Shown here one piece after another: positions 20,392-27,869 of a stretch of 41,991 bases of DNA. Under the pieces are notes generated by a model. It did no database searches. It saw nothing but the letters and a program-made list of their open reading frames with translations, and had not been told where the DNA came from. The stretch's first letter is position 1, and every line of letters begins with the position of its first letter. Position numbers and translations under genes: made by a program. The DNA is from Clostridia bacterium. GTDB taxonomy: Bacteria > Bacillota > Clostridia > Oscillospirales > CAG-272. The stretch is taken from contig JAFTOG010000033.1 of assembly GCA_017451485.1 (NCBI GenBank), positions 1-41,991 of the forward strand. The letters run 5' to 3'.

Positions 20392-20782
20392 TAATCCCCG
20401 TATTGGCGTGATGACCTTGATGGACAATCACGCAGTCAAATCCGTCTTCAATAGGTAAAATCCACCTATGTGGATGAGATCGCTTTCACGATAAAAGCCT
20501 GCTTCGCAGGGTTGTATTTAGATGGATCTGATTTCATCCGAGGACTTGTCCTTGAATTTCATTTGAACGAAGTAAAGATTTCATCGTTGCTGTGCAACGA
20601 TTTCATTAAACCAACAGACAAAGAGATAACATTTGGGCTGCAAACCGACTTGTTATCTCTTTCTGTCGTTATAATAACCTCCTACTTACTCCTTAAAGGT
20701 GAATGCTCAAAAATATATACATAAAACAGCCACAGGGTCTGCCATGTGGCCGGAATTGTTATATGCAAAAATAAATAATGTG
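20392..20782. repeat. Gene-free stretch with GATTTCATC-type repeats and a large hairpin
   Basis: No ORF with coding character. It carries repeated TGATTTCATC/GATTTCATC words with small hairpins (GCCTGCTTCGCAGGG near 20499, CGTTGCTGTGCAACG near 20586), a style of dispersed intergenic repeat found in related clostridia. A longer imperfect hairpin pairs ACAGACAAAGAGATAACA (20614-20631) with TGTTATCTCTTTCTGT (20651-20666) and may end trkAH transcription, though its T tail is poor. A GCCACA/TGTGGC hairpin lies at about 20730-20751. Confidence 0.5.
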
Positions 20783-20811
20783 TTGAAATTCACCTTGGAT
20801 TGTGATAGAAT
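20783..20811 (+). promoter_or_regulatory. Promoter for azlCD
   Basis: -35 TTGAAA (20783-20788), 17-bp spacer, -10 TAGAAT (20806-20811), 30 bp before the azlC ATG. Confidence 0.7.
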
Positions 20812-20841
20812 AACCTTATCATTTTATAAGGGGGTGTGGTT

Positions 20842-21558
20842 ATGAATGACAAGGAAAATAAAAAAGGCGTAAAAATAAGGGCACTAAAGCATGCTTTTCC
20901 AAAAACTCTCCCAATACTTGCTGGCTTTTTGTTCCTCGGTATGTCCTACGGATTTTACATGAGAGCCGAGGGCTTTCCTTTCTATTTTCCCATACTTATG
21001 AGCATTGTTATTTTCGGTGGCTCTCTGGAGTTTGTGGCTGTGAGCATGCTCCTTTCCGTATTCTCCCCCGTAACAGCCTTTTTTATGGCTCTTGTAATAC
21101 AGGCAAGGCACCTTTTTTACGGAATAACCCTTCTTGACAAATACAAGGGCACAGGGAAAAAGAAGCTGTATCTTATTTTCGGTATGTGTGACGAGAGCTT
21201 TTCCATAAACTGCTCGGCAGAAATACCCGAGGATGTGGATAAGGGATGGTTCTATTTCTTTGTAACCCTGCTTAATCAGTCCTATTGGGTCCTCGGTGCA
21301 TCTCTTGGCTCTCTGGTCGGTAGCTTTGTAGCCTTTAATACAGAGGGCATAGAGTTTGTTATGACATCTATGTTCATTGTTATATTCTTGGAAAACTGGC
21401 TAAAGGAAAAGCAACACATATCCTCTCTTGTCGGTGTTCTTGCCTCTGTTATCTGTCTTGTGCTCTTTGGCAAGGATTCCTTCCTTATCCCTGCTATGGT
21501 GTGTATTGTTCTGCTTCTCTTCGTCTTCAAAAGGCCTATCGGGAGGTGCGAAAAATGA
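20842..21558 (+). CDS. azlC: AzlC-family branched-chain amino acid exporter, large subunit
   Basis: Large membrane subunit of the two-part AzlCD exporter, known in Bacillus for efflux of branched-chain amino acids and analogues. 238 aa with multiple membrane spans. The family region [15 protein letters not shown] and the [16 protein letters not shown] motif are both present. The ATG at 20842 is preferred over an in-frame GTG at 20836, since that GTG is part of the GGGGGTG ribosome site. The stop overlaps the azlD start as ATGA. Confidence 0.9.
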   Translation: MNDKENKKGVKIRALKHAFPKTLPILAGFLFLGMSYGFYMRAEGFPFYFPILMSIVIFGGSLEFVAVSMLLSVFSPVTAFFMALVIQARHLFYGITLLDKYKGTGKKKLYLIFGMCDESFSINCSAEIPEDVDKGWFYFFVTLLNQSYWVLGASLGSLVGSFVAFNTEGIEFVMTSMFIVIFLENWLKEKQHISSLVGVLASVICLVLFGKDSFLIPAMVCIVLLLFVFKRPIGRCEK

Positions 21559-21881
21559 CACTTACCCAGCAATTTATAATAATTGGCTTGTGTGCCGTGG
21601 CAACAATGCTGACAAGATTCCTCCCATTCCTTGTGTTTTCGGGAGACAGGGAGGCACCTAAGCTTGTGAAGTACATAGGAAAGGCTCTGCCCGGTGCTAT
21701 TTTCGGTATGCTCGTGGTATATTGCCTGAAGGGAGTATCTGTAATTTCCTTCAGCTACGGTCTGCCTGAGCTTATTGCCATATGCGTGGTTGTTCTTATC
21801 CACCTGTGGCAAAGGAAGATGCTTTTATCTATTGCTACCGGCACCGTTGTTTATATGCTCCTTGTACAGCTGGTATTTTAG
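21555..21881 (+). CDS. azlD: AzlD-family branched-chain amino acid exporter, small subunit
   Basis: Small partner of AzlC, 108 aa with about four membrane spans. The motif [11 protein letters not shown] near the N terminus followed by [20 protein letters not shown] is typical of AzlD. GGGAGG inside the end of azlC serves as its ribosome site, and the start overlaps the azlC stop by 4 bp. A terminator follows about 45 bp later. Confidence 0.9.
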   Translation: MTLTQQFIIIGLCAVATMLTRFLPFLVFSGDREAPKLVKYIGKALPGAIFGMLVVYCLKGVSVISFSYGLPELIAICVVVLIHLWQRKMLLSIATGTVVYMLLVQLVF

Positions 21882-21921
21882 TAAATTCAAGCTTCCCCAT
21901 ATAATGTATTAAAAGGCAAAT

Positions 21922-21976
21922 AGGCTCCCCAAGACCTCTGCTCTATTGCAGGGCCCTTATGGGGAGTCTTTTTATA
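21922..21976 (+). terminator. Terminator after azlCD
   Basis: GGCTCCCCAAG (21923-21933) pairs with CTTATGGGGAGTC (21956-21968), followed by TTTTTAT. Confidence 0.75.
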
Positions 21977-21983
21977 TGTGTGA

Positions 21984-22439
21984 TTATATTCTGTGCTCTG
22001 CACCGACAAGACGGTCACCCTTGTAGGTGAGCTTTAGTGTGAAAAATTCCTGTTCTGTGTCTAAAAGGTCGAGAAAGACCTTGTCGCCCTCCCACATAGG
22101 GAGCTCCCGAACCTTTGCCTTATCAACCCAACACAGCTCCCCTTCGGGACAGGAGGAAAGCTCCCCTGTAAATTCCGTACAGGTAAAAAGATGCATAAGC
22201 TCTGTTTCATATTTATCCGACACAAAGGTCACAAGACCCCTGTATTTCGGCTTTATAAGAGTTAGCCCCGTCTCCTCATAGACCTCTCGGGTTACGCAGT
22301 CAAAAGGGCTTTCCTTCTCCTCAAAATGCCCTCCGACGCCCAACCACTTGCCGTCGTTACCGTCATTTTTACGGCTTGCCTTATGGAGCATAAGATAGGC
22401 TCCGTCCTTTTCTATATAACAAAGAGTTGTGTTTTTCAA
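21984..22439 (-). CDS. NUDIX hydrolase, MutT-like
   Basis: Hydrolase for nucleoside diphosphates linked to another group, possibly 8-oxo-dGTP cleaning. 151 aa with the full Nudix box G-x5-E-x7-REVYEETG-L starting at GGHFEEKESPFDC near residue 37. The N-terminal TLCYIEKDGAYLMLHK and GKWLGVGGH are shared with MutT/8-oxo-dGTP diphosphatases of Firmicutes. The start is a TTG with GGAGGG 9 nt upstream. A promoter lies about 195 bp before the start, so the mRNA leader is long. Confidence 0.88.
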   Translation of the reverse strand: MKNTTLCYIEKDGAYLMLHKASRKNDGNDGKWLGVGGHFEEKESPFDCVTREVYEETGLTLIKPKYRGLVTFVSDKYETELMHLFTCTEFTGELSSCPEGELCWVDKAKVRELPMWEGDKVFLDLLDTEQEFFTLKLTYKGDRLVGAEHRI

Positions 22440-22632
22440 TTGGAATTTCCCTCCGGACTGATTTGTTCATTTTTGTAAGGCTTTCTGAGTTTGATTCCCG
22501 TTCCGTGACATCGAGCTTAATTACATCCTTGCCTGAATTTCAGAAAATCAAGGTGAGAGCAGAAGACCGTCATCAATATTACAAGCAAAAAGCAAGTAGC
22601 TTTTTCATACTCACTTTATTGTTATTAATTTT

Positions 22633-22661
22633 ATTCTATCATTGTATTACAGTGTTGTCAA
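22633..22661 (-). promoter_or_regulatory. Promoter for the NUDIX gene
   Basis: Minus strand: -35 TTGACA (22656-22661), 17-bp spacer, -10 TAGAAT (22633-22638). The transcript would carry a leader of about 190 nt with a short hairpin (CTTGATTTTCTGAAATTCAGGCAAG near 22530-22555). The gap 22440-22828 holds no other gene. Confidence 0.7.
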
Positions 22662-22713
22662 CAAATATCTTTATACTTGTTAAATATCGGGAAAAATAAG
22701 CTCAAAGAAACGC

Positions 22714-22764
22714 AAAAGCACTTATGACAAACGATTTAATTCGTTATCATAAGTGCTTTTTTGG
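22714..22764. terminator. Bidirectional terminator after the parAB operon
   Basis: Long hairpin AAAAGCACTTATGA (22714-22727) with TCATAAGTGCTTTT (22747-22760), its inner part extended by ACGA/TCGT pairing. A run left and T run right make it usable from both sides; on the minus strand it would end the parA-parB-membrane-protein transcript. Confidence 0.85.
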
Positions 22765-22828
22765 AAATGCTCGTTATCGCTTCTTGGCATATAAATTAGG
22801 CTTGTCTGCTTGGACAAGTGAAGGTGGG

Positions 22829-23389
22829 TTATCCTCTGATAAGATCCATTATTATGGGCATTAAGAAGGTCATACCAAAGGCTATAGCTATACAGAGAAC
22901 AAATATAACCGGGAGCCACCAGGTCTTAAAGCTCTTTGAATATCTTGCCTCTGCCTTTTCTATACCGTCCTCGGGAATGTAGAATTTGGCATTGGAGTAA
23001 TCGTATTTTGTTCTTGTAAATTTATTTTTGATTTTATCCCAAAGCTTTTTGAAAAAGCCCTTCTCTGCCTCCTCCTCGCTGCTCCTTTTACCTTCGATAA
23101 CGGGGAGTGAGCCTCCGACGCAGGCGATGGTGTTTCTTAATACCTTGCCCTCACGGAGCATATGACGGTAGATAGCCTTGTTTTTGCCCAATTCATCAAG
23201 GGAAAGGGCACTGCTTTCGTCCTTTGCCTTGTTAAGAAGATCCCTTACAATGGAGCCGCTGATATTCTGTACAAACCAGAAGGCTACAAAGGACAGGAAC
23301 ACGCCAATGGCAATGGCATAAATTACAATATCTGTTGTTACGACCCAGCCAAGGAACGGTGCGTCGTCTGTTGCTGAAAATAAAAACAT
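22829..23389 (-). CDS. Two-span membrane protein of unknown function next to parB
   Basis: 186 aa, not recognised. A hydrophobic segment at about residues 15-40 (WVVTTDIVIYAIAIGVFLSFVAFWF) and another at 160-180 flank a soluble middle of about 115 residues rich in charge, with CVGGSLPVIEGKRSSEEEAEKGFFKKLW. It starts 2 bp after the parB stop on the same strand, so it is in the parAB operon. It could tie the segregation complex or another envelope process to the membrane, but that is only a guess from position. Confidence 0.75.
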   Translation of the reverse strand: MFLFSATDDAPFLGWVVTTDIVIYAIAIGVFLSFVAFWFVQNISGSIVRDLLNKAKDESSALSLDELGKNKAIYRHMLREGKVLRNTIACVGGSLPVIEGKRSSEEEAEKGFFKKLWDKIKNKFTRTKYDYSNAKFYIPEDGIEKAEARYSKSFKTWWLPVIFVLCIAIAFGMTFLMPIIMDLIRG

Positions 23390-23391
23390 AA

Positions 23392-24306
23392 TTACTCCTC
23401 GGTTATTTTGTTACCGCAGAGCTTAACCAAAATGTCCTCAAGATCCTCGTTGTCAACAAACTCGATCTGAACTACACGGCACTTACCTTTATTTTGAATT
23501 TTGATTTGCTTGCCTGTCAAGGACATAGCTTTTCTCTCTAAGTCCTTGATATAGTCAACAACTAAATCGTCGTTGTCGTCGATTTCATCTGCTGCACTCT
23601 GTGCAGACTCGTATATTTTGTTGAGTTTCTTAACAAGAGCCTCGGTGTCACGAACGGAAAGGGAACGGATAAGTATCTTTTTCGCTGTATCCTCTACAAT
23701 GCTCTTGTCCTTAAGTCCCAACAATGCTCTTGCGTGGCCCGCTGAAATATCTCCGGCCTTGAGAAGCTCCAATACCTCATCGGGAAGGTCCAACAAACGC
23801 ATAGTGTTGGCAATAGCGGGTCTGCTTTTGCCTACCTTTGCAGATACCTCCTCCTGGGTAAGATTAAACTCCCTCATAAGTGAAGCATAAGCAACAGCTT
23901 CTTCATAAGGATTCAAATTTTCACGCTGTACATTCTCAATAATAGCAACCTCAGCTGATTTCATTGCATCTGCTTCCATAACAATAGCAGGAATTTCTGT
24001 AAGGTTTGCCATTTTTGATGCTCTCCAACGGCGTTCGCCGGCAATAATCTGGTAAAAACCGCCCTCGCCCATGCGAACAATAATTGGCTGGAGTAAACCG
24101 TACTGTGAAATTGAGCTTGCAAGAGCCTCCAGACTTTCTGTATCAAAATACTTTCTCGGCTGATCCTCTTTAGGCTCTATTTCTGATATTCTGATTGTTT
24201 GAACGCCGTCCTTTTTTGCAGAAACGGCAACAGCCTTCTCTATAGGGCTATAATTATCGGCAAAAATTGATTCAAGTCCTCTGCCAAGACCTCTTTTTGT
24301 AGCCAT
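23392..24306 (-). CDS. parB: Chromosome partitioning protein ParB (Spo0J-like)
   Basis: CTP-dependent DNA clamp that loads at parS near the origin, spreads and recruits SMC. 304 aa: N-terminal GRGLESIF (ParA-stimulating region), the CTP-binding box GERRWRAS, box II ENVQRENLNPYEEA, and the helix-turn-helix TQEEVSAKVGKSRPAIANTMRLL followed by ISAGHARALL, which match ParB rather than Noc. A dimerization domain ends the protein. It starts 15 bp after parA. Confidence 0.95.
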   Translation of the reverse strand: MATKRGLGRGLESIFADNYSPIEKAVAVSAKKDGVQTIRISEIEPKEDQPRKYFDTESLEALASSISQYGLLQPIIVRMGEGGFYQIIAGERRWRASKMANLTEIPAIVMEADAMKSAEVAIIENVQRENLNPYEEAVAYASLMREFNLTQEEVSAKVGKSRPAIANTMRLLDLPDEVLELLKAGDISAGHARALLGLKDKSIVEDTAKKILIRSLSVRDTEALVKKLNKIYESAQSAADEIDDNDDLVVDYIKDLERKAMSLTGKQIKIQNKGKCRVVQIEFVDNEDLEDILVKLCGNKITEE

Positions 24307-24321
24307 ATTTTGCTTCTCCTC

Positions 24322-25098
24322 TTAAAATAATTCCGTTCTTTCGAGTATTTCCTTCGCAACATCCTCATATTCCAGACTTCCTTTTGAATATCTGGAGTAA
24401 TAGTATATTGGCTCTCCATAGCTCGGTGCCTCGCTTAAGGCGACACTGCGAGATATTTTTGTCTTAAAAATCTTTTCGCAGTAGTATTTATTAAGCTCCT
24501 CAAACACCTGTGAAGATAGTTTAAGGCGTGAATTGTACATAGTTATTAGTATTCCAACCACTCGTAATCTGGAATTATAGCTGTTTTTGACCCTTTTTAT
24601 GGTGGACATAAGCTGAGATAATCCCTCAAGAGCATAATATTCGCACTGTATTGGCAAAATTATTCCATTACTTGCAGTAAGTGCGTTGATTGTTGTAATG
24701 CCTAACGACGGTGGACAATCTATAATAATGTAGTCAAAATCTCCTCGTCTTTTTAGCTTGTCTATCTGGTTTTTCAAGAAATATTCTCTCTCGTTTTCGG
24801 AAACAAGCTCAAAATCTCCGGCTGCAAGTGATACATTTGATGCTATAACAGATAAATTGTTGTATTTTGTGGGAATGATTGCGTCGAAAATATCACATTC
24901 TCCTATCAAAACCTCATAAGAAGTCCATTTTGCCGTGCTTTTCATCACTCCGACACCACTTGTGGCACTTCCTTGTGGGTCTAAATCAATTAGTAATACT
25001 TTTTTCTTTAATACAGCAAGATATGTAGCAATATTTACAGCCGAGGTTGTTTTTCCTACCCCGCCTTTTTGGTTGGCGAACGATATAACATATGCCAT
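24322..25098 (-). CDS. parA: Chromosome partitioning ATPase ParA (Soj-like)
   Basis: Deviant-Walker ATPase that works with ParB in origin segregation and, in Bacillus, regulates DnaA. 258 aa. The deviant Walker [15 protein letters not shown] begins at residue 11, [13 protein letters not shown] follows, and [12 protein letters not shown] is Walker B. The start has only a weak ribosome site (AAAGG). A promoter is seen at 25140-25168. Confidence 0.95.
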   Translation of the reverse strand: MAYVISFANQKGGVGKTTSAVNIATYLAVLKKKVLLIDLDPQGSATSGVGVMKSTAKWTSYEVLIGECDIFDAIIPTKYNNLSVIASNVSLAAGDFELVSENEREYFLKNQIDKLKRRGDFDYIIIDCPPSLGITTINALTASNGIILPIQCEYYALEGLSQLMSTIKRVKNSYNSRLRVVGILITMYNSRLKLSSQVFEELNKYYCEKIFKTKISRSVALSEAPSYGEPIYYYSRYSKGSLEYEDVAKEILERTELF

Positions 25099-25139
25099 GT
25101 AAATTTACCAACCTTTTAATATATTTTTTAGTTATAAAA

Positions 25140-25168
25140 AGTATACCATAAGATTTATAATAAATCAA
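25140..25168 (-). promoter_or_regulatory. Promoter for parAB
   Basis: Minus strand: -35 TTGATT (25163-25168), 17-bp spacer, -10 TATACT (25140-25145). Confidence 0.65.
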
Positions 25169-25224
25169 TAGAAATTTATGTAAATTCCAATATTTTTGCA
25201 AATTTGCATTATTAGGTGTTTTTT

Positions 25225-25240
25225 TGTTTCATGTGAAACA
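25225..25240. promoter_or_regulatory. parS-like site 1
   Basis: TGTTTCATGTGAAACA, one base from the consensus parS TGTTTCACGTGAAACA. It lies in the parA-noc gap. Confidence 0.8.
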
Positions 25241-25286
25241 TTGGCCCCCTTACCTAACCCCCCTCCCTCGCAGCAAAAGAGAATAA

Positions 25287-25302
25287 TGTTTCCCGTGAAA
25301 CA
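25287..25302. promoter_or_regulatory. parS-like site 2 (hybrid type)
   Basis: TGTTTCCCGTGAAACA: the left half carries the C found in Noc-binding sites at position 7, the right half is parS-like. One mismatch to parS. Confidence 0.75.
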
Positions 25303-25376
25303 ATATTTGATTTTTCACCGACCAATAATTATTTACTTTTTTTGCTTTTTGCTTTTTTCTTTTTGCATTACAAAAA

Positions 25377-25392
25377 TGTTTCCCGTGAAACA
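25377..25392. promoter_or_regulatory. parS-like site 3 (hybrid type)
   Basis: TGTTTCCCGTGAAACA, identical to site 2 and in the same orientation 90 bp away. Confidence 0.75.
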
Positions 25393-25558
25393 CACCTTAA
25401 CTCTCTTGCATGGCAGATTAAAAAGCATGTATAATAATTATAAAAACAAAAGCTAAAAAAATTCGTAAAATTGTAAACCGTAGTAAAAAAATAAAGGGAA
25501 CAGAGAAGAGGATTTTTGCTTTAGCAAAGATCGTCAAATAATGTAATAAATTAACAAA

Positions 25559-25813
25559 AAGTTTTCCACACCCCCAAGTTCCCTCCATAATTAATTTCTG
25601 TGGATAATAGAAACGAATCAACATTTTTAGCCTTAAAATGCCAAAAAACTGCCTAAAATTAGGCGTTTTGGTTGACTATATCTTAAATATCCTTTAATTA
25701 TGGGGTTGATAAGGGTGTGGAAAACTTTGTTGATAACTCAATTTTTGTTATTTCAAAAAAATTAAAATTCTTTTATAAATCTGTTATCAGATGTAAGATA
25801 ATGATGTGGAAAC
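25559..25813. other. DnaA-box cluster in the parA-noc gap, candidate oriC part 2
   Basis: Contains the only exact DnaA box I found, TGTGGATAA at 25599-25607. Near-matches are TTTTCCACA (25562-25570), TGTGGAAAA (25716-25724), TGTTGATAA (25728-25736) and TGTGGAAAC (25805-25813). The DNA between is A+T rich. The whole gap 25099-25914 (816 bp) has no credible gene; it holds the parA promoter, four parS-like sites and this cluster. Confidence 0.6.
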
Positions 25814-25892
25814 GGGAAGGTGAAGAAGTGAAAAGCTTGCCGAGCTTATTAAAATAAAATTTGAGAATTTGTGTGATAATGACGAGGCCAAT

Positions 25893-25908
25893 TGTTTCAC
25901 ATGAAACA
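25893..25908. promoter_or_regulatory. parS-like site 4
   Basis: TGTTTCACATGAAACA, one mismatch to parS and the reverse complement of site 1. It lies 6 bp after the noc stop codon. Confidence 0.8.
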
Positions 25909-25914
25909 TCCGAC

Positions 25915-26802
25915 CTACGCTGTTGTTTCATCTGAAGCATTATTTTGTTGGTTTACTATTAAGGAATAATTATTATCTGCTAAATTTTCACTTGATTTAG
26001 GAATTAAAATAGTTAGCTCTACAAAATCATCGCTTTCTATTCTTCGAGTTTTAACATTAATACCGGAGCCCTTTACATTGTTTACAGCTCTGTCAACTGC
26101 AATATAAAAGGATTTTATGCTTTTGTAGTGGTTTCTTTGTCCGTTTCCTTTACTTTCTACACCGGAATCTATTGTACTGTCAATCAATAACTCGCTTTTG
26201 CTAACATTTAATCCCTGATCTATAATTGTATGCAGTAGTTTTTCACGCAATGTATGGTCGAAAACCTTTAATAGGGCTCTTGCATGGCGTTCTGTAAGAT
26301 TATTTTTGAGTATTAACTCTCTCTCGGAAGGTGTAAGACGGAGAAGACGGAGCTTGTTTGCCACAAAGGACTGACTGTTACTTAACCTTCTTGCAATTTC
26401 CTCTTGTGTCAAATTGTATGTATCAATTAGTGTTTCAATTGCTTGTGCCTGCTCAAAAATATTCAGGTCCTCTCGTATCAGATTCTCGATAATTGATATT
26501 TCTGCAGATTTTTCTTCATTTATATTCATTATAATACAGGGTACACGGTCCATTCTAAGCTCTTTAGCAGCTCGTAACCGTCTTTCTCCTGATATAATCT
26601 CATATCCTTCTCCAATTTTACGGACAGTGATGGGCTGTATCATTCCATATTGCCTGATGCTGTCTGCCAGCTTTATTATTGCATCGTCGGTAAAAATTCT
26701 TCTCGGTTGGTTAGGATTGGGGCTTATTTTACTTATTTCGATGGAGTGGACTTGCTCTCCCTCCTCCTCTCGGATAGATGGCTTTTGGTAGTAAATCTTC
26801 AT
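25915..26802 (-). CDS. noc: Nucleoid occlusion protein Noc
   Basis: ParB paralogue that binds DNA sites around the chromosome and blocks division over the nucleoid. 295 aa with the CTP box GERRLRAAK, ENLIREDLNIFEQA, and the helix-turn-helix TQEEIARRLSNSQSFVANKLRLLRL followed by LTERHARALL, the Noc form (SQSxVANKLRLL, TERHARAL) and not the ParB form. AAAGGAGG stands before the ATG. Odd point: the N terminus MKIYYQKPSIREEEGEQ does not look like the amphipathic membrane helix that Bacillus Noc uses. The order noc-parA-parB is the usual one, but the gap to parA is unusually wide. Confidence 0.9.
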   Translation of the reverse strand: MKIYYQKPSIREEEGEQVHSIEISKISPNPNQPRRIFTDDAIIKLADSIRQYGMIQPITVRKIGEGYEIISGERRLRAAKELRMDRVPCIIMNINEEKSAEISIIENLIREDLNIFEQAQAIETLIDTYNLTQEEIARRLSNSQSFVANKLRLLRLTPSERELILKNNLTERHARALLKVFDHTLREKLLHTIIDQGLNVSKSELLIDSTIDSGVESKGNGQRNHYKSIKSFYIAVDRAVNNVKGSGINVKTRRIESDDFVELTILIPKSSENLADNNYSLIVNQQNNASDETTA

Positions 26803-26907
26803 TTTTATTCCTCCTTTTTGTATTTACACCCTTATTTTATCATTTCCCGACGGCGTTTTCTGTCTTTTATCGCTGAAGAATAATGGTAAAATATGGTAAA
26901 AATGTAA

Positions 26908-26936
26908 TTTACAAGTCAATATTGCTTATATATACT
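26908..26936 (+). promoter_or_regulatory. Promoter upstream of the small ORF at 26998
   Basis: -35 TTTACA (26908-26913), 17-bp spacer, -10 TATACT (26931-26936). Confidence 0.5.
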
Positions 26937-26997
26937 TGTATTTAAGGTTAGAATGTCGCTAAAAATATATATAAAAAGAAGAATTGAGGAAAACAGT

Positions 26998-27270
26998 ATG
27001 CTGGATTGTATTAATAGCTACAGAAATGCTCCGGGGCGAAAATACGCTGTTTTTGGCTTCAAATCCTTTTTGAAGCTAACAGACGGAGCAAATGTAAATA
27101 GTCGTCGGGGAGGTGCCATAACGACCCTGAAAACAATGAAAAACGGGACACTTACCTGCCAGAAGGTTATGTCCCTTCGCCTATGCGACTTGTGTATGGC
27201 AGGTGTTGCTATGGGTATTATTTTGATTGGGTGTAAATGGCTTAAAAGAAAACAGAAGGAAAACAATTAA
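26998..27270 (+). CDS. Small putative membrane protein, unknown
   Basis: 90 aa from the ATG at 26998, which has GAGGAAAAC upstream; the frame is open back to 26953. Not recognised. The first 65 residues are basic and soluble; the end reads LCMAGVAMGIILIGCKWLKRKQKENN, a hydrophobic segment with a strongly basic cytoplasmic tail. A promoter upstream and a clean terminator 25 bp downstream support a separate transcript, but an RNA without a protein product is also possible. Confidence 0.45.
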   Translation: MLDCINSYRNAPGRKYAVFGFKSFLKLTDGANVNSRRGGAITTLKTMKNGTLTCQKVMSLRLCDLCMAGVAMGIILIGCKWLKRKQKENN

Positions 27271-27294
27271 ATCAGATAGCATATAATATATAAA

Positions 27295-27329
27295 GGCTCC
27301 GTAAAACAAATCACGGAGCACTTTTTTAC
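27295..27329 (+). terminator. Terminator
   Basis: GCTCCGT (27297-27303 region) pairs with ACGGAGC near 27313-27319, followed by ACTTTTTT. Confidence 0.8.
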
Positions 27330-27403
27330 TTTAAATTATAATTAGGAAAGAAAATAGATCTTGTTTCCCCCAAAACAAAAAAGTAAAAAAATTTTAAAAA
27401 AGG

Positions 27404-27453
27404 TATTGACAAATGATAATTTATCTGCTAATATAGTAATAGGAATTATTACT
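27404..27453 (+). promoter_or_regulatory. perR-like promoter with palindromic operator
   Basis: TTGACA near 27406, 17-bp spacer, TAATAT near 27429. Over and after the -10 is the 7-5-7 palindrome AGTAATA-GGAAT-TATTACT (27435-27453). Its core partly fits the PerR box TTATAATNATTATAA, so autoregulation is likely. Confidence 0.55.
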
Positions 27454-27468
27454 GATAAGGAGAAGCGT

Positions 27469-27840
27469 ATGAGATTAACCCATCAAAGAGAAGAGATCCT
27501 TTCATTCCTTCGGTCTAAAAGAGCTCATTATAATGCGGTTGAAATCTACGATGCCGTAAGAGAAAGGATTCCTAACATCAGCCTCGGCACGGTTTACAGA
27601 AATCTTGGTAAGCTTGTTGAGGACGGTGAAATTATAACTGTGGAAACCGATAATCGAAGCATATATTATGACGGTTATATAGTTCCACACACTCACTTTG
27701 TATGTAAATGCTGTAGTCAGATATTCGATTTTGAAGAAGAGGGACAAAGCTTCAAGTCGATAAGGGACAAGGGCTTTACAATAGATAAGCACCGTACAGT
27801 TTTATACGGAACATGTACAGTGTGCAATGAAAAAAATTAA
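27469..27840 (+). CDS. perR: Fur-family transcriptional regulator, PerR-like
   Basis: Metal-dependent repressor, 123 aa from the ATG at 27469, which has AAGGAG 6 nt upstream; the frame extends to 27361 without an RBS. N-terminal winged helix (LTHQREEILSFLRSKRAHYNAVEIYDAVRERIPNIS region with SLGTVYRNLGKLVEDGEI), then the metal site PHTHFVC. Two CxxC pairs (CKCC and CTVC) make the structural zinc site. Its partner gene encodes a peroxide-reducing rubrerythrin, which favours a PerR role over Fur; the family cannot be settled by reading alone. Confidence 0.85.
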   Translation: MRLTHQREEILSFLRSKRAHYNAVEIYDAVRERIPNISLGTVYRNLGKLVEDGEIITVETDNRSIYYDGYIVPHTHFVCKCCSQIFDFEEEGQSFKSIRDKGFTIDKHRTVLYGTCTVCNEKN

Positions 27841-27869
27841 AATTTTAATTACATAAAGGAGAAACTATT

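Noticed and set aside
20725..20755. T-box or other amino-acid riboswitch before azlC
   Set aside because: Only a short GCCACA/TGTGGC hairpin; no T-box sequence, and the promoter lies downstream of it.
25196..25456. 86-aa ORF in the parA-noc gap
   Set aside because: It runs through three parS-like palindromes and has no RBS or protein-like composition.
25225..25908. CRISPR-like array
   Set aside because: Sites are 16-bp palindromes at uneven distances, without spacers; they fit parS.
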